Source: Caldifarciminota bacterium (GTDB lineage Bacteria; Hydrothermota; UBA3073; JACQXS01). From it: a stretch of 38,015 nt of DNA. A program made the translations under genes and the position numbers. Shown one piece after another: positions 8,172 to 15,224 of this stretch. Location: the NCBI GenBank assembly GCA_023129235.1, contig JAGMCN010000034.1:1-38015 (forward strand), written 5' to 3'. Each line of letters opens with the position of its first letter. Within the stretch, counting starts at the first letter, position 1. The notes beneath the pieces were generated by a model, which made no database searches, had not been told where the DNA came from, and worked only from the letters and a program-made list of their open reading frames with translations.

Positions 8172-9245
8172 ATGAAAATTGCTATGATGGGTGGTTGGAA
8201 CACAGACTCAGGTGCTTCGTTTCATGCCGAACTTGTTGGAAGAGCATGGATAGACCAGGGGCAGGGATTAAAAGTATTTACCTTTTACGACTATGCTTTT
8301 CACGGAACACAAATTACTGGCAAAGACGAGGATTATGTGGAAAGATGCTTTACAGTATCTTCATATACTCCTCCTAACCTTAATCCTGTTCCTTTTTTAG
8401 CTGAGGATTACGATATATTTGTTGTTCAGGACCTTGGGATGCTTCCAAAAGATTTGCTTGGCAAAATATTCCATCGCATAAAAAAGCGTGCTAAAGTAGT
8501 GAATGTAATTCACGACGGGAATCTATCGGAAGACCCTGCCTTTTATCAATTTGACTGGGATGCCATTGTGTGCTTTGATGAGAGATACCGAAAGTTTCTT
8601 ATCTCTGCGTATGACTCTGAGAAAGTTCGTATGATACCGTATCCCTGTCTCCCTTATGCTCCCGGGGACAAGAAAGCAAAAAGAGAGAAGTTAGGTCTCC
8701 CACAGGATAAGCATATTATCTTTAGCTTTGGACCGGCTTCAAACTCCACACTTGAAGTTATGCCAAGTATAGCGGAACTGGCTTCAAAATACCCGATATT
8801 AGTTTTAACGGTTACAAAGCACAAGGAAGCACTTGAAGGTTTTAAGTCAATTGTCAGTGGTCAGCAGTCAGGAGTCAGTATTGAGATAAGAGAAGAAGCA
8901 CCTCCTACAGATGAGCTATATGATTATCTACACGCTTCAGATGTGCTTGTTTTTAACAAAACATCTACTCCACAGGTAGTGGTTTCCTCAACTGCCTTCC
9001 AATGTCTTGGCTCAGGATGTCCAATTGTGGCAAAAGAGTCAAACTATGTGGAGTTTTTTGATAAAGAGGTGCTGAGGTATTCGGATGTGGACACTTTCAA
9101 ATCGCATCTCTCGGCAATTTTTGATAAAACGGAGGCATACGAAAGAACACTTGAATCTGCAAAAAAGTATGTGATAGAGAACTCGGCTCAAGAGATAGGC
9201 AAAAAGTATATAGAGCTATTTAAATCTTTAATTCAAAAATATTAG
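8172..9245 (+). CDS. Glycosyltransferase, GT4-like (group 1)
   Basis: This protein is about 357 aa from the ATG at 8172, which has AAGGAG six bases upstream. The ORF track start at 8130 lies in a repeat and is rejected. It has a GT-B architecture: an N-terminal domain beginning MKIAMMGGWN, a middle IIFSFGPASN segment, and a C-terminal donor-binding region with LGSGCPIVAKESNYVEFF resembling the family's E-x7-E region. The acceptor and sugar are unknown. It is followed by a GH130 enzyme, a pairing that suggests linked handling of a mannose-containing glycan. A repeat-derived insertion (SIVSGQQSGVSIE, about residues 226-238) interrupts the C-terminal domain. Confidence 0.75.
   Translation: MKIAMMGGWNTDSGASFHAELVGRAWIDQGQGLKVFTFYDYAFHGTQITGKDEDYVERCFTVSSYTPPNLNPVPFLAEDYDIFVVQDLGMLPKDLLGKIFHRIKKRAKVVNVIHDGNLSEDPAFYQFDWDAIVCFDERYRKFLISAYDSEKVRMIPYPCLPYAPGDKKAKREKLGLPQDKHIIFSFGPASNSTLEVMPSIAELASKYPILVLTVTKHKEALEGFKSIVSGQQSGVSIEIREEAPPTDELYDYLHASDVLVFNKTSTPQVVVSSTAFQCLGSGCPIVAKESNYVEFFDKEVLRYSDVDTFKSHLSAIFDKTEAYERTLESAKKYVIENSAQEIGKKYIELFKSLIQKY
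8846..8880 (+). repeat. GTCAGT-type short tandem repeat in the glycosyltransferase gene
   Basis: The stretch consists of near-repeats of GTCAGTGGTCAGCAGTCAGG. It is read in frame as SIVSGQQSGVS and has no stop. Its low complexity contrasts with the flanking coding sequence. Confidence 0.6.
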
Positions 9246-9246
9246 T

Positions 9247-9326
9247 ACACAGATTCTCACAGATAGAACAGATTTGCACAGAATATAATCTGTGACAATC
9301 TCTCTAATCTGTGTATATCTGTGTGC
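9247..9326 (+). repeat. ACACAGAT-type palindromic repeat filling the spacer before the GH130 gene
   Basis: The left arm ACACAGATTCTCACAGAT is complementary to the right arm ATCTGTGTATATCTGTGT, with an internal AATATAATCTGTGAC. The element fills nearly all of the spacer between the glycosyltransferase stop and the GH130 ribosome site, and could fold as a long RNA hairpin. Confidence 0.75.
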
Positions 9327-9344
9327 TAAATAAAAGGAGGAGAT

Positions 9345-10262
9345 ATGTTAAAAAGATACGACGGGAATCCAATTCTTGACCCCATACCTTCTAATGCTTG
9401 GGAATCGCGGATGGTATTTAACTGTGCCGCAATTCACGAAGGAGGAAAAACACACCTCATCTATAGAGCCAGAGGCGTTGATGGGCATGTCTCAAGATTC
9501 GGATATGCAGGAACCAAAGACGGATTTCATATAGACGAAAGACTACCGGAGCCCATATTTATGGGCGACCCCATAAATGACCTTGAGTGCCACGGATGTG
9601 AAGACCCAAGATTAACAAGAATTGGTGATAGAATTTATATGTGCTACACTGCTTATGGAATGGTTCCGGGAGTAACAAGACAAATTGGGTCAATCCAAAT
9701 AGGTATGACATCTATTTCAGTAGATGATTTTCTTAATCACAAGTGGAACTGGGAGAAAAGATGGTATCCTTTTCCAAGAGTTGATGACAAGAATGCTTGC
9801 CTTTTTCCTGAAAAAATAAATGGGAAATGGGTTATGTATCATCGTCTTGCTCCTCATATATGGGTCAGTTATTCGGACGATTTAAAGCATTGGGGTGCCT
9901 CTAAAATAGTAATGAGTCATCAAGAAGATTGGGAATACTTTAAACTCGGAAGTGGTGCTCCACCAATTAAAACACCTAAGGGATGGCTTTTCGTATATCA
10001 TGCTGTATCTCGTGAATTTCATTATCAACTTGGGCTTGCTCTTATAGACCTTGAGAATCCTGAAAAAGTAATCTGGAGAGGCAAGGAACCACTGCTTAAA
10101 CCAGAAGCACCGTATGAGGTAAATGGAGTTGTGTCTGATGTAGTCTTTACCTGTGGGGCAGTAGTGAGAGACGATACGCTTTTTATATATTATGGTGGTG
10201 CAGACACATCAATTTGTGTAGCAACTGCAAAGCTCTCTGATTTACTTGATTCTATGAAATAA
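9345..10262 (+). CDS. Glycoside hydrolase family 130 protein (beta-mannoside phosphorylase-like)
   Basis: This 305-aa protein is a five-bladed-propeller GH130 member. It shows the N-terminal RYDGNPILDP, the IYRARG segment, the CEDPR motif holding the family's proposed catalytic aspartate (about D86) and FVYHAVS, whose histidine aligns with a phosphate-binding residue in known phosphorylases. Family members phosphorolyse or hydrolyse beta-1,2- or beta-1,4-mannosides in the cytoplasm and release mannose 1-phosphate. The exact substrate cannot be read from sequence. The ATG has an AGGAGG ribosome site. The mannose 1-phosphate could in principle feed GDP-mannose for the Gmd-dependent sugars downstream, which is an inference. 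Confidence 0.88.
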   Translation: MLKRYDGNPILDPIPSNAWESRMVFNCAAIHEGGKTHLIYRARGVDGHVSRFGYAGTKDGFHIDERLPEPIFMGDPINDLECHGCEDPRLTRIGDRIYMCYTAYGMVPGVTRQIGSIQIGMTSISVDDFLNHKWNWEKRWYPFPRVDDKNACLFPEKINGKWVMYHRLAPHIWVSYSDDLKHWGASKIVMSHQEDWEYFKLGSGAPPIKTPKGWLFVYHAVSREFHYQLGLALIDLENPEKVIWRGKEPLLKPEAPYEVNGVVSDVVFTCGAVVRDDTLFIYYGGADTSICVATAKLSDLLDSMK

Positions 10263-10264
10263 GG

Positions 10265-10293
10265 GTAAGGGCGGGTTTAAACCCCGCCCTTAC
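10265..10293. terminator. Hairpin between convergent genes
   Basis: GTAAGGGCGGG-TTTAAA-CCCCGCCCTTAC forms a stem of eleven or more pairs exactly between the GH130 stop and the end of the minus-strand gene. The position suits a bidirectional transcription stop, but no U-tract follows on either strand. It resembles the Family-2 hairpins, so it may simply be a repeat copy. Confidence 0.55.
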
Positions 10294-10302
10294 TATAAAT
10301 CT

Positions 10303-12804
10303 CTATTTCAGAAGGATAAGCTTCCTCGTGCTTTGATAATCTCCGGACTTGAACTTGCAGAAGTAAATCCCGTTTGCCAGCTTAGTTCCAGCGTCGTTTT
10401 CTCCAGTCCATTTGATTGTATATGTCCCGGGCTCTTTTTTGGAATTTACAAGAGTCCTGACTACTCTTCCAGTTACATCATAGACTTTGAGAGACACCTT
10501 ATCGCAACCAGAGATTCCTACTCCATATTTTATGCTGATAGCACCACCAGATGGATTAGGAGCTACCGGATAAAGCATAGTAATGGAAGGGATTTTTGTT
10601 TCCTCAACTCCAGGCTCCAAAATAACAACTGGATTGTCTAAATTGGGAAAACCACAAGCTTTACCACCCCACTGATTCTCAAAATAGAAGCAATAGTTTA
10701 GAACACCATCTCCTGCATAATCTATTGGTGTAGTAAAAGTATAAAATTTCCCATCGCTGTATGTAGTATCATTAGCATCTAATTCAATCATTGCAAATCG
10801 TTCACCTGGCTCGTAATCCAAGTTGTCATTCAAATCAATCAGGACTTCATAAACATAGGGAGAATCATTATAGGCATTTGTATATCTCACTCCAAATTCA
10901 AATGCATCGCCGTCTGCACCTGTATCTGGGTCCACTCCATCTGATTCAAAACCAGTGGCACCAACCCATTCTAGATATTCTATAGGTGTATAATAAAAAT
11001 CCACCGTCGCAGAACTGTCCAAATCGCCTATTGTAAATGTAGTGTCGGTTGGTGTGTGCTCATATCCCTCAATCCAGGGTACAGACACAGTCCACTCTGC
11101 ATCACATATCTTGAAAGAATAGGTACTATCGGACTGACTTACCTTACCATTTGCTGAATATCCATAAGGCCAGATACTGTCTCCATCTGCGCCAACCCAG
11201 ATATCTTCGGGCACATAAAAAAGCCCATGTAACATACCAGAAAGTGTGCAGTGCCCATAATTGAGCATAAAATCATTTCCAGGAACATCAACCGTATCTA
11301 CGGTCACGCTCTCTATACGCTTAGGGAAAGGCAACCACTCCTCGGGTCCCCAGAGCTCAATATTCCAGGTTCCTTCTGGTGCACCCACTTGATAAGTTCC
11401 ATTTGAGTCTACTGGACTCTGTACTTCAGTTTCCCATGTCATAGGGTTAATTACTCCTACTGTAAATTCAGTGTAATCAGAAACTGGAGGGTCTCCCGGG
11501 TCAACAGAAAGACTGCCTGACACAGAGCCCTTATAGGTAACTAAATTCACATAGACCGTATCTCCAAGCCCTGCATTCCATCCATTTCCTCCCTCAATTG
11601 CAAATCCTGGTAGAAGTTCATCTTCGTCAAACCATAAATGGTAAGAATCAACTATACTACTCACAGAAATTACAAACAAGCCTGTTGCAGGGTCGCTGTT
11701 GATTTCTATATGTCCGACACTATCCTCTGATGTTTCCATCTCGTAGGACTTTGACGGCAATCCTCCATTCTCAGTGATTAAGCCAAATATGCTCGTATCA
11801 GTTCTTGGAAGGAAAATATCCTTACGGATGCTGTCACCGACTCCAACATTGAATCTCTGATTCCAGAATTCAGGTATAAGATAATCTGGCCATACTTCTT
11901 CCTCTCCCATGCCAAGTCTGTAATTATCTCCAGCAAGCACTCCCATAAAATAACGGCCACTGTCAGTAGATGCCTGAGCTACACCCTCATGGGTATCCTC
12001 ATCCTCTATACCTATGTGCAGGGTTCTTATAACAAGTGAATCCCTATCATCCTTTATATCCCCATATACATAAGCTTCAGGGAGTTCATACTCAAAGTCA
12101 ATTCCTGTGACGGGAGCGGTTACATGTAATACAGTATCTCCAGGCCGAATATATGGTGGAATATCATCCGCAACCACTACATGCCAGGTGCCTGTATCTG
12201 GCAGGTTTAAAGTATAGTCTCCAAACGAATCAGTAATTGCAGACCACCAGGGCTCTTCGTCCATATCAGTGCAAACCCAAAGTGCGTTAAGCAGAGAATC
12301 AGGAGCACTAATACCTTCTATGCTCACAGTTCCTGATACTATAGCTGGTGGTGAGGGATGCGGATTTATAAGTAACCAGTTCTCTGCTGTGCTTGCATCA
12401 ATGTCATTTGTCACTTTGAACACATAATTCCCAGGTGCAAACGCCATTCCAGTTATCACATTACCAATATCACAATAAAATATCCCATCCAGCACAGCTG
12501 ATGAATCAGCAGGTCCCTGGTCCCAATCTGTCATTCCATCAATCAGTGTGAACGGACTCATTATCCATAGTTTATCACCTGCATCTATCGTATGGTTAGC
12601 ATTCAAATCAAGCCACAACTCCGCGGTTAAAGTATCGCCAAGTTCACAATCGCATTCCCATGCCATAGTATCGCCTTGCGTCATCACTGTATCTGGTGAA
12701 CCATTTACAACAAACTTGAAATAATTGGTTCGCTGTGCTTCCACAGGCAGACTAAAACCAATCACTCCTAAAACTACTATCGCCCTTAAAACATTTCTAC
12801 TCAT
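10303..12804 (-). CDS. Large secreted multidomain protein with C-terminal sorting domain
   Basis: This 833-aa protein has a signal peptide (MSRNVLRAIVVLGVIGFSLP, then VEA). The N-terminal region contains NANHTIDAGDK, a dockerin/EF-hand-like phrase. Several carboxypeptidase-regulatory/Ig-like beta domains follow, recognisable by VSGTVSIEG, SFGDYTLNLPDTGTW and VYGDIKDD. The last about 85 residues (YPVAPNPSGGAISI, VSLKVYDVTGRVV, NGIYFCKF, RKLILLK) are a FlgD-like/type A sorting domain, which implies export through a type IX-like route. It has a good AGGAGG ribosome site. No catalytic residues are recognised, so a surface or extracellular structural role is inferred. Composition is rich in D, G, S and T and low in K, as for exported calcium-binding proteins. 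Confidence 0.72.
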   Translation of the reverse strand: MSRNVLRAIVVLGVIGFSLPVEAQRTNYFKFVVNGSPDTVMTQGDTMAWECDCELGDTLTAELWLDLNANHTIDAGDKLWIMSPFTLIDGMTDWDQGPADSSAVLDGIFYCDIGNVITGMAFAPGNYVFKVTNDIDASTAENWLLINPHPSPPAIVSGTVSIEGISAPDSLLNALWVCTDMDEEPWWSAITDSFGDYTLNLPDTGTWHVVVADDIPPYIRPGDTVLHVTAPVTGIDFEYELPEAYVYGDIKDDRDSLVIRTLHIGIEDEDTHEGVAQASTDSGRYFMGVLAGDNYRLGMGEEEVWPDYLIPEFWNQRFNVGVGDSIRKDIFLPRTDTSIFGLITENGGLPSKSYEMETSEDSVGHIEINSDPATGLFVISVSSIVDSYHLWFDEDELLPGFAIEGGNGWNAGLGDTVYVNLVTYKGSVSGSLSVDPGDPPVSDYTEFTVGVINPMTWETEVQSPVDSNGTYQVGAPEGTWNIELWGPEEWLPFPKRIESVTVDTVDVPGNDFMLNYGHCTLSGMLHGLFYVPEDIWVGADGDSIWPYGYSANGKVSQSDSTYSFKICDAEWTVSVPWIEGYEHTPTDTTFTIGDLDSSATVDFYYTPIEYLEWVGATGFESDGVDPDTGADGDAFEFGVRYTNAYNDSPYVYEVLIDLNDNLDYEPGERFAMIELDANDTTYSDGKFYTFTTPIDYAGDGVLNYCFYFENQWGGKACGFPNLDNPVVILEPGVEETKIPSITMLYPVAPNPSGGAISIKYGVGISGCDKVSLKVYDVTGRVVRTLVNSKKEPGTYTIKWTGENDAGTKLANGIYFCKFKSGDYQSTRKLILLK

Positions 12805-12934
12805 CTTTCCTCCTTTCCTTGTATGATTTAACTCATCTCTGCCTTCGTTTATATTCTATGGACACCACCGCCTCTAAATTTTTGTATAATAACCTCAAAA
12901 AACTCTCTTTATAGAGTATTAAATTTACATTGTG

Positions 12935-12956
12935 CCTGTCGTAGGCTCTATGAGTG
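12935..12956 (+). repeat. Family-3 repeat (TGTCGCAGACTC type), diverged copy
   Basis: CTGTCGTAGGCTCTATGAGTG matches the family consensus TGTYGCAGACTC-NN-TGAG with a few changes. It is the first of two copies in the spacer between the minus-strand genes. Confidence 0.5.
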
Positions 12957-12969
12957 TTATAATTTCCTG

Positions 12970-12987
12970 TGTTGCAGACTCTATGAG
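12970..12987 (+). repeat. Family-3 repeat, second copy in the same spacer
   Basis: TGTTGCAGACTCTATGAG closely matches the copies at 32251-32277 and 34533-34555. It lies just beyond the stop codon of the PQQ-propeller gene. The rest of the 188-base spacer (12805-12992) holds only the ribosome site of the 833-aa gene and AT-rich sequence. Confidence 0.6.
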
Positions 12988-12992
12988 ATGAT

Positions 12993-14543
12993 TTACCTCA
13001 CCAATACCAGCTTTCTTGTCACGCTTTTCTCATCGCATTGTGTAGTACAATAATAAATTCCTCTTGGCAGAGACTTGCCTGATTCATCGGTGCCGTCCCA
13101 ACTTACCTTATGGATTCCAGATTCCTGAATCTCATCTACCAGCACTTTTACTAATCTACCAGAAAGGTTATAAATCCTCATACTCACAGCAGTTGGTTTT
13201 CCTATTTCATATTCAATGAGAGTCTTGGCTATGAATGGATTAGGATAATTACCCAATATCTCAATTCCCTCAATTCTCTCATTTTCCTCAATCCCTGTAT
13301 CTTCGCAGTAAATAGCATAAAGCTTATTCCCGGAGCAATCTCCAAAGTAAACTGTCTTATTAGGTCCTATTGCTGGAGAATTCCAAACCTCATTTTCTGT
13401 CCTGTAGAAACATACAATATCTCCATCAGATTGCTTTAATATAAAAAGTCCACCAGTCCCTGGAACCCAATTGTCACTTGCTACTCCAATATAAACGTAA
13501 CCATTTGAGCTCAATGCTGGAGAGGAAGCAATATTCCAATAAGCATCACCTCCGGGAAGATATTTTGCCCATTTCCTTGTGCTATCAGGATTAACGGCAT
13601 GCACTGTATCTGCTACTGCACCTATATATATCGTTCCATCATAACTTATTGCTGGCGAAGATATAAGAGCTGAGCGATCTCTATTATTAGCTGGCCTTGA
13701 GGACAATAAGTATGTCCATTTTAAAGTGCTATCAGGATTTAGAGCATAAAGAGTTTGGTCTTCAAGTGTTGAGAAATATATTGTTCCATCATCACCTATT
13801 GCTGGAGAACTTCTAATTTTACCCCCAGCTTGATAGGTCCACTTGCACTTTCCATAAGTAATTGAATCCTCTATAGCATAAAGCTTGTTATCATCTGCTC
13901 CTATATATATTGTCCCGTCAGAAGCTATAGCTGGTGAGGACTGAATAACACTACCTATTGAAAATGTCCACCGTAGATTACCATTAGACTTCATAGCATA
14001 AAGCAAACCATCATAAGTTCCCACATATATTATACCAGCGTTTATTACAGGCGAAGAGGAACTACCATGAAACCCGAATCCTGAGGATGGAATAGTCCAT
14101 CTTACTTTACCACTATCTGAATATAGACAATAAAACTTACCATCCCAAGCCGATGTTCCTTCCCCTATATAAATATATTTATCATATATTAGTGGAGAAG
14201 AATTAAACTCTAAACAGGCAGGAGCAGAATATTCCCATTTCTTTGCAACAGAATTGAGCCCAAGATCCTTAATTGCATAAACTAAACCAACACCCGCATT
14301 CCCTCTATTGCCTATATATATCAGTGTATCATTTCCCTCCACTCTCACTGACGGAGAAGAATAAAAATAGTTTGCCCCACTAAATTTCCATTTCTCATTA
14401 CAACACTCGGGACCTGGATAAGGACTTTGACCTGTGCGCCTTGTGTCATACTTAAACATAGGCCAATAATCTATGTCTGCACTTAAAACCCCTGCCTTTA
14501 AGACACCAAGCAAAAGCACCAAACTTATCAACTTTTTATTCAT
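12993..14543 (-). CDS. Secreted PQQ-like beta-propeller protein with sorting domain
   Basis: This 516-aa protein has a signal peptide (MNKKLISLVLLLGVLKAGVLSA). It has eight propeller repeats of the pattern SSPAI-x-DGTIYIGA-x-LYAI, close to PQQ/WD-like blades of the BamB or quinoprotein fold. No dehydrogenase active-site features are visible, so it is probably non-enzymatic. The C-terminus (GNYPNPFIAKTLIEY, VSMRIYNLSGRLV, RGIYYCTT, RKLVLVR) is a FlgD-like/type A sorting domain. The AGGAG ribosome site lies about ten bases before the ATG. Such proteins are abundant surface or secreted factors in FCB candidate phyla, and its partner or ligand is unknown. Confidence 0.78.
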   Translation of the reverse strand: MNKKLISLVLLLGVLKAGVLSADIDYWPMFKYDTRRTGQSPYPGPECCNEKWKFSGANYFYSSPSVRVEGNDTLIYIGNRGNAGVGLVYAIKDLGLNSVAKKWEYSAPACLEFNSSPLIYDKYIYIGEGTSAWDGKFYCLYSDSGKVRWTIPSSGFGFHGSSSSPVINAGIIYVGTYDGLLYAMKSNGNLRWTFSIGSVIQSSPAIASDGTIYIGADDNKLYAIEDSITYGKCKWTYQAGGKIRSSPAIGDDGTIYFSTLEDQTLYALNPDSTLKWTYLLSSRPANNRDRSALISSPAISYDGTIYIGAVADTVHAVNPDSTRKWAKYLPGGDAYWNIASSPALSSNGYVYIGVASDNWVPGTGGLFILKQSDGDIVCFYRTENEVWNSPAIGPNKTVYFGDCSGNKLYAIYCEDTGIEENERIEGIEILGNYPNPFIAKTLIEYEIGKPTAVSMRIYNLSGRLVKVLVDEIQESGIHKVSWDGTDESGKSLPRGIYYCTTQCDEKSVTRKLVLVR

Positions 14544-14617
14544 AATTACATCTCCTGAAAATATGTATATACTACAATTTTGTTAATTTGTCAAGTTCTT
14601 TTTGAAAAATAAAAAAA

Positions 14618-14673
14618 GGGTAGGGTTGAAGCCCTCGCTTCAACTATATGAGAGCGAGGGCTCTCATCTACCC
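14618..14673. repeat. Family-2-like hairpin between divergent genes
   Basis: The outer arms are GGGTAG/CTACCC and the inner arms GCCCTCGCT/AGCGAGGGC, with AGGGTTGAAGCCC as in the first hairpin of the 4737 element. It lies between the start of the PQQ-propeller gene and the polysaccharide locus, so it cannot be a terminator for either gene's end. It is most likely a mobile repeat copy. Confidence 0.75.
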
Positions 14674-14742
14674 ATATGGAATGGAAGAACTGTTCCACAG
14701 GAGGACATTTTTGCCGAAAAGTAACATTTTTCAAAAAAAAGT

Positions 14743-14772
14743 TTGACATCTTGTATTTTCAGGATACATCTT
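14743..14772 (+). promoter_or_regulatory. Possible promoter of the polysaccharide locus
   Basis: A consensus TTGACA box (14743-14748) stands about 16-17 bases before a weak TACATC/ACATCT -10 candidate, just upstream of the first gene of the locus. The -10 match is poor. If it is real, transcription would start close to the first ATG, favouring the second ATG (14817) as the translation start of the SLBB protein. Confidence 0.3.
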
Positions 14773-14783
14773 AAAGACTTAAG

Positions 14784-15224
14784 ATGTGTGATAAAAAACT
14801 AAAGATTAACAAAACAATGATTTGTAAGGCAACCTTCATTTTATCACTCCTATTATTTTCGGATTCATTGTTTGGTGAGGTATGTGTTCATGTATGGGGT
14901 GAAGTCAAAAAGCCAGGTGAATATTACGTACCTGCTGGAATAAATGTCCTTGAGCTCATTTCCAAAGCCGGTGGTCCCACAGAGTATGCGAATATTAAGA
15001 ACATCACACTTACTCACAGAGAGGTAACTTCTGATAGGATAGTCAAGGTTAATTTAAGCAATTATTTGAAGAAAAAGGAGTTCAAGAAACCCATTCCTGT
15101 GGTAGAGAATGGGGATGTTGTCAGGGTTCCTCGCAATAAATGGTATAGATGGCGAACTCTGATAAAAATTGCTGCCGATGTAGCAATTATTGCTAATGCC
15201 TATTACTGGTTCTCAAGAGATTAA
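14784..15224 (+). CDS. SLBB-domain polysaccharide export protein, short
   Basis: This 146-aa exported protein has an n-region rich in lysine, a hydrophobic core ATFILSLLLFSDSLFG and one SLBB domain: VHVWGEVKKPGEYYVPAGINVLELISKAGG, then GDVVRVP. A C-terminal hydrophobic segment (LIKIAADVAIIANAYYWF) may anchor it. SLBB domains occur in Wza-type outer-membrane export proteins, but the Poly_export N-terminal domain is missing, so this alone cannot form a Wza channel. It directly precedes the Wzc-type kinase gene and overlaps it by about 29 bases, which suggests a working partnership in export. A start at the ATG 33 bases downstream is also possible. No clear ribosome site is visible for either. 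Confidence 0.75.
   Translation: MCDKKLKINKTMICKATFILSLLLFSDSLFGEVCVHVWGEVKKPGEYYVPAGINVLELISKAGGPTEYANIKNITLTHREVTSDRIVKVNLSNYLKKKEFKKPIPVVENGDVVRVPRNKWYRWRTLIKIAADVAIIANAYYWFSRD

Noticed and set aside
10265-10293. Insertion-sequence end or transposon inverted repeat
   Set aside because: No transposase gene or second matching end flanks a gene. The position between convergent genes fits a stop signal or a lone repeat better.
10333-10985. Plus-strand ORFs opposite the 833-aa protein
   Set aside because: They are shadow frames of a long minus-strand gene with signal peptide, sorting domain and good ribosome site.
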